64,000 nt of DNA from Aerococcus tenax (GTDB lineage: Bacteria > Bacillota > Bacilli > Lactobacillales > Aerococcaceae): assembly GCF_003286645.3 (NCBI RefSeq), contig NZ_CP127382.2, positions 682,001-746,000 on the forward strand, given 5' to 3'. This document shows, piece after piece, positions 15,441 through 23,231 of this stretch (position 1 is its first letter; every line of letters starts with the position of its first letter). The position numbers were made by a program, and so were the translations under genes. The notes below the pieces were generated by a model. The model was not told the DNA's origin. It searched no databases and worked only from the letters and a program-made list of their open reading frames with translations.

Positions 15441-15509
15441 GATATAGATAAAGATTGTTAGTTGGTATAGATAAGGATAACTAACTGATATAGGTTAGCT
15501 ATTACATTC
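15441..15509 (+). repeat. 23-bp tandem repeats
   Basis: GATATAGATAAAGAT at 15441, GGTATAGATAAGGAT at 15464 and GATATAGG at 15487, each 23 bases apart; the third unit is degenerate after 8 bases. Iteron-like, function unknown. Confidence 0.5.
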
Positions 15510-15832
15510 ACAGCAAAGCATAAAGCTATTGACTGATAGGCGGACGATTAGGAAAGTAATAGATAAGTAAGTGCTGCTGCTAATATTAATAACTATGATC
15601 GATTAATCTAATCAATGATCACTTGGAACACTGATAAAGATTTAGATATAATAAAGTAAATAGTTGTTCAGTCTAATTAAGAGTTGAACCGCAGCGAGGT
15701 CAATGCGTGAACCTATGCTAGCTAAGCTTCAAGGTAAAGTAATAATTAAAATAAAAAAGATAAAAAATAAATTATTTTTTTATTTATTAATAAGTGATAA
15801 CTTTAGAAATATTTTTTATAAAATTCTATGAG

Positions 15833-15893
15833 CGGCTGACTCAGTAGGTGGGGGGATACCTCCCCCACCCCATGGCCGGCCGGACTTCAGCCG
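15833..15893. other. GC-rich nested palindrome, candidate cos-like site
   Basis: An outer CGGCTGA (15833-15839) / TCAGCCG (15887-15893) encloses a hairpin GGTGGGGG (15847-15854) / CCCCCACC (15862-15869) and a GGCCGGCC palindrome. It stands out from AT-rich surroundings. Satellites mobilised by cos phages carry a helper-like cos site, so this is a candidate; an RNA structure is the alternative. Confidence 0.35.
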
Positions 15894-15924
15894 TCTATTG
15901 CACAAATTTTCTTATGGAAAATAT

Positions 15925-16020
15925 ATGAACAAGAAAAGGGAAAAAGCTATGCTAGAAGATGATCAAACCATTTTTATAGAAAGCGTTTATATTTTTTTGC
16001 CTGACTACCCCGACAAGTAA
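15925..16020 (+). CDS. Possible 31-residue peptide
   Basis: A short frame starting MNKKREKAMLEDDQ and ending in FLPDYPDK. It has no good ribosome binding site for the first ATG; AAAAGGGAAAAAGCT upstream of the internal ATG at 15949 is better. It could be a decayed gene start, since in-phase material continues weakly to about 16078. Doubtful. Confidence 0.2.
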   Translation: MNKKREKAMLEDDQTIFIESVYIFLPDYPDK

Positions 16021-16108
16021 CGGACAGGGAAAAAGAATTATTTGATAAAGAAATCCCAGACTTGGCCCAATTTAAATAAGTTACTGACAGAATAAGGAGT
16101 AAGACACC

Positions 16109-16276
16109 ATGGAAGACCCTAATAAACTAACTAGGCAAGAGCTAGAAGAAGAATACATAGCTAGAATTAAATCAGAAAGCCGTAGACCAGAAACGGAGGA
16201 ACAACGCAAGTTGGCCGCTGAACGAAAACAAAAATTAAAAGAAATGGTTAAAAAGTTACAGCAACAAAGTAGCTAA
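16109..16276 (+). CDS. Tandem small protein family 2, copy 1
   Basis: 55 residues with a good AAGGAGT site. It is one highly charged helical module: NKLTRQELEEEYIARIKSES, then PETEEQRKLAAERKQKLKEM. The same module recurs in the next two genes. No family recognised. The heptad-like spacing suggests a helical hairpin or coiled coil, and the small size suggests a protein that binds and modulates a larger partner. Confidence 0.65.
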   Translation: MEDPNKLTRQELEEEYIARIKSESRRPETEEQRKLAAERKQKLKEMVKKLQQQSS

Positions 16277-16308
16277 TCACCACTCACAAGGTAGGAGTAA
16301 AAGAGACT

Positions 16309-16470
16309 ATGGAAAACAATAGCAAACCGACCAGACAGGAGCTAGAAGAAGCCTATAGGGTAAGAATAGAATCTGAATCCCGTCCGCTAAGAACAGAAGA
16401 AGACCGAAAGATTGCCCAAGAGCGTATAAAAGAAATTGATGAGTACATAAATAAGCACCTAAGGGATTAA
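16309..16470 (+). CDS. Tandem small protein family 2, copy 2
   Basis: 53 residues with TAGGAGT upstream. It aligns end to end with copy 1: SKPTRQELEEAYRVRIESES, then RTEEDRKIAQERIKEIDEYI. It lies 32 bases after copy 1. The DNA identity is visible in the first 40 bases (both read AGACAGGAGCTAGAAGAA-like sequence), suggesting a fairly recent duplication. Function unknown. Confidence 0.65.
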   Translation: MENNSKPTRQELEEAYRVRIESESRPLRTEEDRKIAQERIKEIDEYINKHLRD

Positions 16471-16495
16471 CTAGCGTTTTATTAGGAGACCGACA

Positions 16496-16843
16496 ATGAT
16501 AATAGATAATTTTGACTCACCTAAAAAAGTTAAATACATAGGCCGATCCCAAGGCGTTTCCCTAACAAAGAATAAAATATATGAGGCTTTAGGCTATGAA
16601 GCGGGTTTCATTAGAGTGATTGACGATACGGGGGAAGATTACTTATATAATCCCAAAAAGTTTCAAATTATAGAGAAAGCCAGGGAAGACGTTAACAAAC
16701 TTACAGATGAAGAAGTCGGTGCGATCATTCAAGCAAGGTATAATGCAGAAAGCTTACAGCCAGAAACCGAAGAGGATCGTAAAGTTGTAGAAGAACGATT
16801 AAAAAAAGTTGAAGAGTATATGAAAAAATATTTAAGTAAGTAA
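16496..16843 (+). CDS. Family 2 copy 3, fused to an SH3-like domain
   Basis: 115 residues. Residues about 65-113 carry the family 2 module (LTDEEVGAIIQARYNAES, then PETEEDRKVVEERLKKVEEY). Residues 1-62 form an extra beta-rich domain (VKYIGRSQGVSLTKNKIYEA, then GFIRVIDDTGEDYLYNP). Small SH3-like proteins of this pattern occur in Firmicutes phages. The fusion suggests the helical module works as an add-on interaction element. Terminator directly after the stop. Confidence 0.75.
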   Translation: MIIDNFDSPKKVKYIGRSQGVSLTKNKIYEALGYEAGFIRVIDDTGEDYLYNPKKFQIIEKAREDVNKLTDEEVGAIIQARYNAESLQPETEEDRKVVEERLKKVEEYMKKYLSK

Positions 16844-16873
16844 CCACCGCAGGTGTGAACGGTGGTTTTTTTG
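16842..16873 (+). terminator. Terminator at right end of satellite genes
   Basis: AACCACCG / CGGTGGTT hairpin followed by TTTTTT, starting within the stop codon of the last satellite gene. Confidence 0.88.
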
Positions 16874-17216
16874 TGCCAACAATCGTGCAAAAACAGCTAA
16901 AAGCCTTGATATAAAAGCATTTAATCGTGAGAAAATCGTGCGAAAAAGCTTTCAAGAATAGGAACATAATTGTAGAAGCATAGGGGGGATTAAAATAAGC
17001 ACCCCCTTGTTTTCTCAGAGCACCCAATAGGGCAATTAGGCAGCCGCTTTATTTTATGTTGATCAAAACATACCCTCAGACTTAAATATAGACCCCTACA
17101 GGCGTTTTTAGCCTTAGGGGGTATAAATATATCTTAGGTTTATTAAATCAGCCCAGCAGCCAATAAAAGGCAAATAAAAAAAGCCCTTAAATTAAGAGCT
17201 TTGACTTGCTAATTCA

Positions 17217-17232
17217 GCTATAGGGATAGTGA
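17217..17232 (-). repeat. 16-bp inverted repeat, right copy
   Basis: Exact reverse complement of 4752-4767, 4 bases before the right arm site. Confidence 0.45.
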
Positions 17233-17236
17233 GAAT

Positions 17237-17255
17237 TTTGCGCAATATTTTGCGA
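17237..17255 (+). repeat. Integrase arm-type repeat, right
   Basis: Exact 19-bp copy of 3549-3567. A related GTCGCAATATTAGGCG follows at 17261. Confidence 0.6.
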
Positions 17256-17357
17256 ATCCAGTCGCAATATTAGGCGTTTTCATCTGTTATCAACTTTTTT
17301 AAAAACCTTGTTATATCGCTGTTTTTGACACCTATTAATAATAGAAAAAAGCTATTT

Positions 17358-17375
17358 ACGGAGAAGGTGGGATTC
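17358..17375 (-). repeat. attR core (18 bp), inside tRNA-Ser
   Basis: Identical to 3451-3468. It covers the tRNA 3' acceptor strand and part of the T arm, the usual crossover location for tRNA-directed integrases. Confidence 0.88.
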
Positions 17376-17446
17376 GAACCCACGTGCCGGTTTCCCGACA
17401 ACTTGATTTCGAGTCAAGCGCGTTACGGCCTCTTCGCTACTTCTCC
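17359..17446 (-). tRNA. tRNA-Ser (anticodon CGA)
   Basis: 88 nt, class II. The acceptor stem GGAGAAG/CTTCTCC is perfect and the discriminator is G. The anticodon stem-loop is CTTGA-CTCGAAA-TCAAG, giving anticodon CGA (reads UCG). A long variable arm and the T arm GTGGG-TTCGAAT-CCCAC are present. No CCA is encoded, so the tRNA depends on the CCA-adding enzyme encoded at 53255. The satellite is inserted at its 3' end and restores the sequence. Confidence 0.97.
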
Positions 17447-17477
17447 CGGCTAAACTAAGTTAGCAACAAAGTATATC

Positions 17478-18104
17478 TTATAACGTTTTGTCCGATTTTG
17501 CAAATAAATTTTCACCAGACACGGACATCTCCCGATAAGGCTTCATATTTTCTATAAAGGTGAAGGTGTTGAAATCGTAAACAAAGTGAAAGATTTCGCA
17601 GTTGCCGATACCAGCAACCGGGTCAGGGAGGAAGTCTTTTACAAATTGGTAGATGACAGCCCCATGAGCGACCGCTAAGACTTGCTGGCTATCCTCTTTT
17701 GTCATGATGGCTTGGAGGCTATGGTTAATGCGTTGACAGACTTCGCTAGCTCTTTCACCACCATATTGACAATAGTAATCATCCGTTTTGGGGGCTGAGA
17801 GAGGTTTAGGCATGAGGTCGCGAGATTGCCCTTCTAGTGAACCAAAGCCCCATTCCTTCAAACCGGTGACTGTTTCTGTGGGCATGGGATTAGGAATAGC
17901 GTGTTTTAGAGTCGTAATTGCCCGATCAAGCGGTGAGCTGTAGCCATGGGTAAAAGTGATTTTCCGTTCCCTAAGCATATCTCTAGCCAGCTCGGCTTGT
18001 CGGATGCCTTTTTCAGTTAAAGGGGAATCACACCAGCCCTGTACGCGGTTCTCCAAATTAAATTCCGTTTCGCCGTGGCGCATGAGATATAAGTGCTTTA
18101 ACAT
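17478..18104 (-). CDS. Histidine phosphatase (phosphoglycerate mutase-like)
   Basis: 208 residues from the ATG at 18104 (GGAAAGGAA site). The branch-1 histidine phosphatase signature LMRHGETEFN is at residues 6-15 and the second catalytic His is in VLAVAHGAV. Other conserved residues are the Arg in SSPLDRAITT and the Glu in LKEWGFGSLEG. Members dephosphorylate small metabolites or proteins; the substrate cannot be read here. The gene is divergent from mutS across about 125 bases and points toward tRNA-Ser. Confidence 0.88.
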   Translation of the reverse strand: MLKHLYLMRHGETEFNLENRVQGWCDSPLTEKGIRQAELARDMLRERKITFTHGYSSPLDRAITTLKHAIPNPMPTETVTGLKEWGFGSLEGQSRDLMPKPLSAPKTDDYYCQYGGERASEVCQRINHSLQAIMTKEDSQQVLAVAHGAVIYQFVKDFLPDPVAGIGNCEIFHFVYDFNTFTFIENMKPYREMSVSGENLFAKSDKTL

Positions 18105-18230
18105 GATTAATTCCTTTCCTTTTTTAGCTTTTATTCTATCACGAATTATTAAAGCTGTGAATTTCACCCTTTGCTTTTCTGTGTTAGAATAGATAAGATT
18201 GTAAAAAGTTAAGATTAAAGGATGTAAACA

Positions 18231-20819
18231 ATGGCGAAGAAAAAAACACCAATGATGGAGCAATACTATCAGATCAAAGATCAATATCCCGATGCCTTTT
18301 TATTTTTTAGGCTGGGCGATTTTTATGAAATGTTTGATGATGACGCCAAAAAAGCGGCACAGATATTAGAAATAACCCTAACGAGTCGAAATCGGAATGC
18401 GGATGATCCCATCCCCATGTGTGGTGTTCCCTATCATTCAGCGGACGAATATGTGAAAACCCTAGTTAATCAAGGCTATAAGGTAGCCATCGCTGAACAA
18501 ATGGAAGATCCTAAGCAAGCCAAGGGTATGGTAGACCGCCAGGTAATCAAGGTGATTACCCCGGGGACTTATTACAATTCTAGCGATAAGGAAAATGTCT
18601 TTATTTGTGCGATTATACATCAAGAAGGCCCCTATGCTTTAGCTTATACTGATATTTCAACAGGCGAGCTGAAAGTGACCCATATGGATTCATTTGAAAT
18701 GCTGTTAACAGAATTCTCACAAATTCAAGCCAAGGAAGTCGTCTTTTATCATGAACTGAGCGAAGATGACTTGGCCCAACTCGAGCAGCTCTTTCCTTTT
18801 ACCACTTCCTATATTAATCAGAAAACCCTCGATCAGTTGCCGGAAAGCGCCTTTGAAAAAATTACTCAAAATATTAAGCATAGCATCGAGCTTAATGCTT
18901 TGCGCGTTTTGATGGCTTATGTTTATAGCACTCAGTTTCGTATGGTTAACCACTGGCGCCAAGCGGAATCCTATGAGTTAGACTATTACTTGCATATGGA
19001 CTATTTTGCTAAACGCAATTTAGAATTAACCGAATCCATTCGAACTCAGAAACGTTCAGGAAGTTTACTGCATTTTCTCGATGAGACTAAAACCGCCATG
19101 GGCGGACGTTTGCTAAGACAGTGGCTGGACCGGCCTCTTATTATCCAAGCAACGATTGAAGAGCGCTTAGACCAAGTAGAATCCTTGATCGACGCCTTCT
19201 TTGAACGGCGCAATATCCAAGAAAATCTCTCTGGGGTCTACGATTTAGAGCGCTTAGTGGCTAAGATCTCAATGGGACAGGTCAATGCCCGCGAGCTCCT
19301 GCAATTGATGAATTCCTTGAAAAAGGTTCCCCAAGTCTCTGAAAATTTACAAGCTATCCAAGGTAATCAAAGTGACAATCAAGAGACTGGCGTTTGGACC
19401 AAGCTTCTTAACAGCCTGGCAGCCCTACCAGAAGTGGTTAAAACCATTGAAAGCGCTATTGATCCGGAAGCTAATATATCGATTACTGAAGGTGGCATTA
19501 TTAGGGATGGCTTTAGTGATCAGCTGGATGACTATCGTCAGGCGATTCGCCACGGATCAGAATGGATTGCTAACCTGCAAGCCAAGGAGCGTGAAGCGAC
19601 CGGGATTAAATCTTTAAAAATTGGCTATAATAAGGTCTTTGGTTATTATATCGAGGTAACCAAGGCCAACCTCCATCTTTTACCAGAAGGGCGTTATGAG
19701 AGAAAGCAAACCCTGACCAATGCGGAGCGTTTTATTACCCCTGAATTAAAAGAGATGGAATATCGGATCTTGGAAGCTCAGGAAAAATCAGTTGACCTGG
19801 AATATGAGCTTTTCCTTGGGGTGAGAGAAAAGGTAAAAGTCTACCAAAAAGACCTACAAGCCATCGCCCAGGCTATTGCCCAGGTGGACGTGATCCAGTC
19901 CCTAGCGGAAATTAGCGAACAAAATCAGTATGTGCGTCCTCATTTTAGTGGAGAAGACCGGGCCTTATTGATTAAAGATTCCCGACACCCAGTGGTTGAA
20001 GAAACTTTAGGCCGAGATGATTTTGTCCCTAATGACATCATCATGGATAAGGACACTTCCATTCTATTAATTACCGGACCTAATATGTCAGGAAAATCCA
20101 CTTACATGCGCCAGCTGGGCCTCACCGTGATCATGGCCCAAATGGGAAGTTTTGTACCCGCTAGTCAAGCGACCCTGCCTATTTTTGACCAGATCTTTAC
20201 CAGGATTGGGGCAACCGATGACTTGCAAGCGGGGCAAAGTACCTTTATGGTCGAAATGATGGAAGCTAACCAGGCCATTCAACACGCTACTGACCGGTCC
20301 TTGTTACTCTTTGATGAAATTGGACGGGGAACTTCGACTTATGATGGCATTGCCTTAGCCCAAGCTATTTTAGAGTATTTACACGACCATCTTAAGGCGA
20401 AGGTGCTCTTTTCAACCCATTACCATGAACTGACTGACCTGGATAATCACTTGCCAGCCCTTAAGAATATTCATGTCGGAGCTATTGAAAAAGATGGGGA
20501 AGTGGTTTTTCTTCACAAGGTTTATGATGGCCCGGCCGATAAGAGCTATGGGATTCATGTTGCTAAACTAGCTGGCTTACCTAAGAGCTTATTAGCCAAT
20601 GCAGCTAATATTTTATCTGACTTGGAAAGTGCAGCGTCTAAAGGGGCTGAGCCTAAGCAGCTTAATCTCTTCAATGACCAAGAAAATTTCAATCAAAAAA
20701 CAGCGAGTGAAGATTATGTCTTAGACCAGCTAGATGCTGTCGATATTAATCATTTATCACCTATTGAAGCCTTAGAATTATTGAACCAATTACAAAGGAA
20801 ACTAAGCGAGGAGGATTAG
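18231..20819 (+). CDS. mutS: DNA mismatch repair protein MutS
   Basis: MutS recognises mismatches and recruits MutL. The 862-residue length is normal. The mismatch-contacting Phe-x-Glu is in FFRLGDFYEMF (about residues 27-37). The ATPase has Walker A GPNMSGKSTYM and Walker B SLLLFDEIGRGTSTYDG, with the switch His in FSTHYHEL. Near the C-terminus QLNLF is a beta-clamp binding motif. One base separates its stop from mutL. Confidence 0.98.
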   Translation: MAKKKTPMMEQYYQIKDQYPDAFLFFRLGDFYEMFDDDAKKAAQILEITLTSRNRNADDPIPMCGVPYHSADEYVKTLVNQGYKVAIAEQMEDPKQAKGMVDRQVIKVITPGTYYNSSDKENVFICAIIHQEGPYALAYTDISTGELKVTHMDSFEMLLTEFSQIQAKEVVFYHELSEDDLAQLEQLFPFTTSYINQKTLDQLPESAFEKITQNIKHSIELNALRVLMAYVYSTQFRMVNHWRQAESYELDYYLHMDYFAKRNLELTESIRTQKRSGSLLHFLDETKTAMGGRLLRQWLDRPLIIQATIEERLDQVESLIDAFFERRNIQENLSGVYDLERLVAKISMGQVNARELLQLMNSLKKVPQVSENLQAIQGNQSDNQETGVWTKLLNSLAALPEVVKTIESAIDPEANISITEGGIIRDGFSDQLDDYRQAIRHGSEWIANLQAKEREATGIKSLKIGYNKVFGYYIEVTKANLHLLPEGRYERKQTLTNAERFITPELKEMEYRILEAQEKSVDLEYELFLGVREKVKVYQKDLQAIAQAIAQVDVIQSLAEISEQNQYVRPHFSGEDRALLIKDSRHPVVEETLGRDDFVPNDIIMDKDTSILLITGPNMSGKSTYMRQLGLTVIMAQMGSFVPASQATLPIFDQIFTRIGATDDLQAGQSTFMVEMMEANQAIQHATDRSLLLFDEIGRGTSTYDGIALAQAILEYLHDHLKAKVLFSTHYHELTDLDNHLPALKNIHVGAIEKDGEVVFLHKVYDGPADKSYGIHVAKLAGLPKSLLANAANILSDLESAASKGAEPKQLNLFNDQENFNQKTASEDYVLDQLDAVDINHLSPIEALELLNQLQRKLSEED

Positions 20820-20820
20820 G

Positions 20821-22719
20821 ATGATCCACGAACTTCCTGAACAAGTTGCTAATCAGATTGCCGCTGGGGAAGTGGTCGAACGGCCGGCTTCCGTGGTAAA
20901 AGAACTCTTAGAAAATGCGATTGATGCCCAGGCAACCAGTATCGATATCAAAGTCGAAGAGGCTGGTTTGAAGAGCATCCAAGTCATTGATAATGGTTTA
21001 GGAATGAGTGGGGAAGATGTGAAGTTGGCCTTTAAACGCCATGCTACCAGTAAAATCTATCATTCACGAGACCTCTTTCGGATCAAAACCTTGGGCTTTC
21101 GTGGTGAAGCCTTGCCCTCGATCGCCTCAGTTGCTGAAGTTTCGCTGGAAACCAGTGATGGAAAAGAGGGTTCCTATATTAGTTTAATTGGGGGCGATGA
21201 GGTAGAACTCCGTCCTTCCCATTTACGGCAAGGAACCACCATCCGGGTTGAAAATTTATTCTACAATACCCCAGCACGATTAAAACATATTAAACAATTA
21301 AGCACCGAACTTTCCCATATTACGGACGTTGTGAATCGTTTAGCTATGGCCCACCCTGATATCCGGTTTACTTATAATCATGATGGCAGGGAACTACTAA
21401 GGACCAATGGCAAGGGCCGCCTCCAAGAAGTTATCGCTGCAGTTTACGGTTTTAAACAGGCTCAAGACATGTTAGCGATTGAGAATGAGGACCATGATTT
21501 TCAACTCAGCGGTTATATTTCTAAACCAGAACTTACCCGGGCCTCACGCAATTACATGTCCCTATTTGTTAACGGCCGTTATATCAAAAATTATGTCCTC
21601 AGTCAGGCAATTATCAAGGGCTATGCATCTAAGTTAATGATTGGTCGTTATCCCATAGCTGTCCTTAATATTTCTACAGATGCCCAATTACTTGATGTTA
21701 ATGTCCATCCAACCAAACAAGAGATTCGCATTAGTAAGGAAGAAGAACTTTACGATCTCATCCAAAGCAGTGTTCAGGAAAGACTATCTCCCCTAAGAAG
21801 GATCCCCGATGTAGGCAAGAAAGAGATTACTGAGACAGCTAACCACCAAGCCAGCATTGATCTAAGCAGTCAAGAAGATAGCCAGCAACTGCGTTTTGAT
21901 TTTAAAAATCAAGTAGAGCCAGCTGAGAATGAAGCTTTCCTAGTTAAGGAAACAGACCATGGCAAAGACTGGCAAGCGGAAACCAAGACAGTTGACCAAG
22001 GGGAGGGTGCTCATAGAGAAAGTTTCCCACCAAGCACAAGCACACCTAGTGATCTTAAGCTAGCTAGCCCTAATCATGAAGAGGGGCAAGTCCAAGGTCA
22101 AAGGAATTCAAGCTTCCCTCAACTGGACTATGTGGGCCAATTACAGGCTTCTTATTTGGTCTGTTCCGATGAAACCGGGATGTATTTAGTTGACCAGCAT
22201 GCGGCTCAAGAACGGATTAAATATGAATACTTCCGCGAAGCCATCGGTGATATGGATATAGCTAGCCAGGAATTACTGGTTCCTTTAGTTTTAGACTATC
22301 CCTCATCAGAAAGTCATGATGTCAGGCAAGTCTTAGACCGGATACGGGCTATGGGGATTGGCATTGAAGAATTTGGCCCCAATCAATTTTTAGTCAACTA
22401 CCATCCCGCTTGGATGGGGAGTGACCAGGTCCAAGAACACATTGATTCCATGATCCAACTAGCCATTGAAAATAAAGATTTTTCGGTCAATATCTACCGG
22501 GAAAAAACCGCTATTATGATGTCTTGCCGGCTTTCGATAAAAGCTAACCATTATTTAGATGATCGTCAGGCCCGGCAATTGTTAGATGACCTGACTTACT
22601 GTGAGAACCCTTATAATTGCCCCCACGGACGTCCCGTTTTAATCCATTATTCTAATTATGAAATCGAACGCAGCTTCAAACGGATCCAAGATGCCCATGA
22701 AAGTCCTAAGAATCAATAA
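20821..22719 (+). CDS. mutL: DNA mismatch repair protein MutL
   Basis: 632 residues. The N-terminal GHKL ATPase has the motifs ELLENAIDAQA, VIDNGLGM and TLGFRGEALPS. A low-complexity linker runs about 340-430. The C-terminal endonuclease motif DQHAAQERIKYE shows this MutL nicks DNA itself, as in bacteria without MutH. QLRFDF in the linker may be a clamp-binding motif. Co-transcribed with mutS. Confidence 0.98.
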   Translation: MIHELPEQVANQIAAGEVVERPASVVKELLENAIDAQATSIDIKVEEAGLKSIQVIDNGLGMSGEDVKLAFKRHATSKIYHSRDLFRIKTLGFRGEALPSIASVAEVSLETSDGKEGSYISLIGGDEVELRPSHLRQGTTIRVENLFYNTPARLKHIKQLSTELSHITDVVNRLAMAHPDIRFTYNHDGRELLRTNGKGRLQEVIAAVYGFKQAQDMLAIENEDHDFQLSGYISKPELTRASRNYMSLFVNGRYIKNYVLSQAIIKGYASKLMIGRYPIAVLNISTDAQLLDVNVHPTKQEIRISKEEELYDLIQSSVQERLSPLRRIPDVGKKEITETANHQASIDLSSQEDSQQLRFDFKNQVEPAENEAFLVKETDHGKDWQAETKTVDQGEGAHRESFPPSTSTPSDLKLASPNHEEGQVQGQRNSSFPQLDYVGQLQASYLVCSDETGMYLVDQHAAQERIKYEYFREAIGDMDIASQELLVPLVLDYPSSESHDVRQVLDRIRAMGIGIEEFGPNQFLVNYHPAWMGSDQVQEHIDSMIQLAIENKDFSVNIYREKTAIMMSCRLSIKANHYLDDRQARQLLDDLTYCENPYNCPHGRPVLIHYSNYEIERSFKRIQDAHESPKNQ

Positions 22720-22781
22720 TATAGGGATTATCCGCTAGTTATGATAAAATAAAGCAAATTAAAGAAAGAGGAGAGACTGCT

Positions 22782-23219
22782 ATGAATCAAGAAGAAAAAA
22801 CCGCTCGTTTAAAAGAACTTAGTGACTTAGCTTATGAAGTGACTCAAAATCAAGCCACTGAACGTCCTTTTTCAGGTGACTATGATGAATTTTTTGAAAA
22901 GGGAATTTACGTAGATATTGTGGATGGAAAACCCTTATTCTCTTCCAGTAAAAAATACAATTCCGGTTGTGGTTGGCCGGCTTTTACCCAACCTATTGAA
23001 GAGGATGTTGTTAACGAGCATCAAGATACTTCACATGGCATGGTTCGTACTGAAGTACGAAGTCAAGAAGCAGACTCTCATTTGGGACATGTCTTTACTG
23101 ATGGTCCAAGTGAAGCAGGGGGGTTAAGATATTGTATTAATTCTGCTGCTTTAAAATTTATTCCCTATGAAGAAATGGACCAAGCTGGCTATAGTGACTA
23201 CAAAAAATATGTGGAGTAA
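22782..23219 (+). CDS. msrB: Peptide methionine sulfoxide reductase B
   Basis: Reduces the R form of methionine sulfoxide in proteins. 145 residues, single-domain MsrB with SGCGWPAF, the HLGHVF box and the catalytic Cys in RYCINSAAL. The CxxC zinc pairs found in many MsrB proteins are absent, as in other Lactobacillales members. Strong AAAGAGGAGAG site. Lies between mutL and ruvA, probably with its own start site. Confidence 0.95.
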   Translation: MNQEEKTARLKELSDLAYEVTQNQATERPFSGDYDEFFEKGIYVDIVDGKPLFSSSKKYNSGCGWPAFTQPIEEDVVNEHQDTSHGMVRTEVRSQEADSHLGHVFTDGPSEAGGLRYCINSAALKFIPYEEMDQAGYSDYKKYVE

Positions 23220-23231
23220 TGAGGTTGAGTG

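Larger units (their letters stand above)
15343..15924. other. Gene-free stretch with repeats and GC-rich hairpin
   Basis: All frames are dense in stops, largely through many TAG. It contains two to three 23-bp repeats (15441-15509), an AT-rich block (15735-15830) and a sharp GC-rich palindromic cluster (15833-15893). It lies between the scaffold-like gene and the right-end gene cluster. It could hold packaging signals or an untranslated RNA; I see no gene. Confidence 0.55.
16874..17357. other. Right attachment region of the satellite, gene-free
   Basis: No gene is supported. It holds spaced ATCGTG repeats (16882, 16925, 16936 region), a hairpin CCCCTA..GGC / GCC..TAGGGG (17093-17120), an A-tract hairpin (17178-17204), the inverted 16-bp motif and the integrase arm site. 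It is the DNA that forms half of attP after excision. Confidence 0.6.
3451..17375. mobile_element. Integrated phage satellite (PICI-like), tRNA-Ser site
   Basis: About 13.9 kb lies between two copies of the 18-bp core ACGGAGAAGGTGGGATTC (3451-3468 and 17358-17375). The right copy is the 3' end of tRNA-Ser, which stays intact. Order of contents: integrase, divergent repressor/Cro, Rha-type regulator, RHH protein, toxin-antitoxin pair, HTH/Xis-like protein, primase, SF3 helicase, iteron origin, four paralogous small proteins, ArpU-like regulator, coiled-coil protein, scaffold-like protein, packaging-region candidates, and three related helical proteins. No terminase, portal, major capsid, tail, holin or lysin gene is visible. 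Self-replication without structural genes defines phage satellites. A heavily deleted prophage is the alternative, but the compact intact operons argue against it. Confidence 0.8.

Noticed and set aside
15343..15924. A hidden protein gene in the right gene-free region
   Set aside because: All six frames are interrupted often; only a doubtful 31-residue peptide at the end remains.
16725..17027. 100-codon minus-strand frame at the right end of the satellite
   Set aside because: Overlaps a supported gene and its terminator on the other strand, and lacks a start signal.
3451..17375. Intact temperate prophage
   Set aside because: No terminase, portal, capsid, tail, holin or endolysin gene, and the length is too small.
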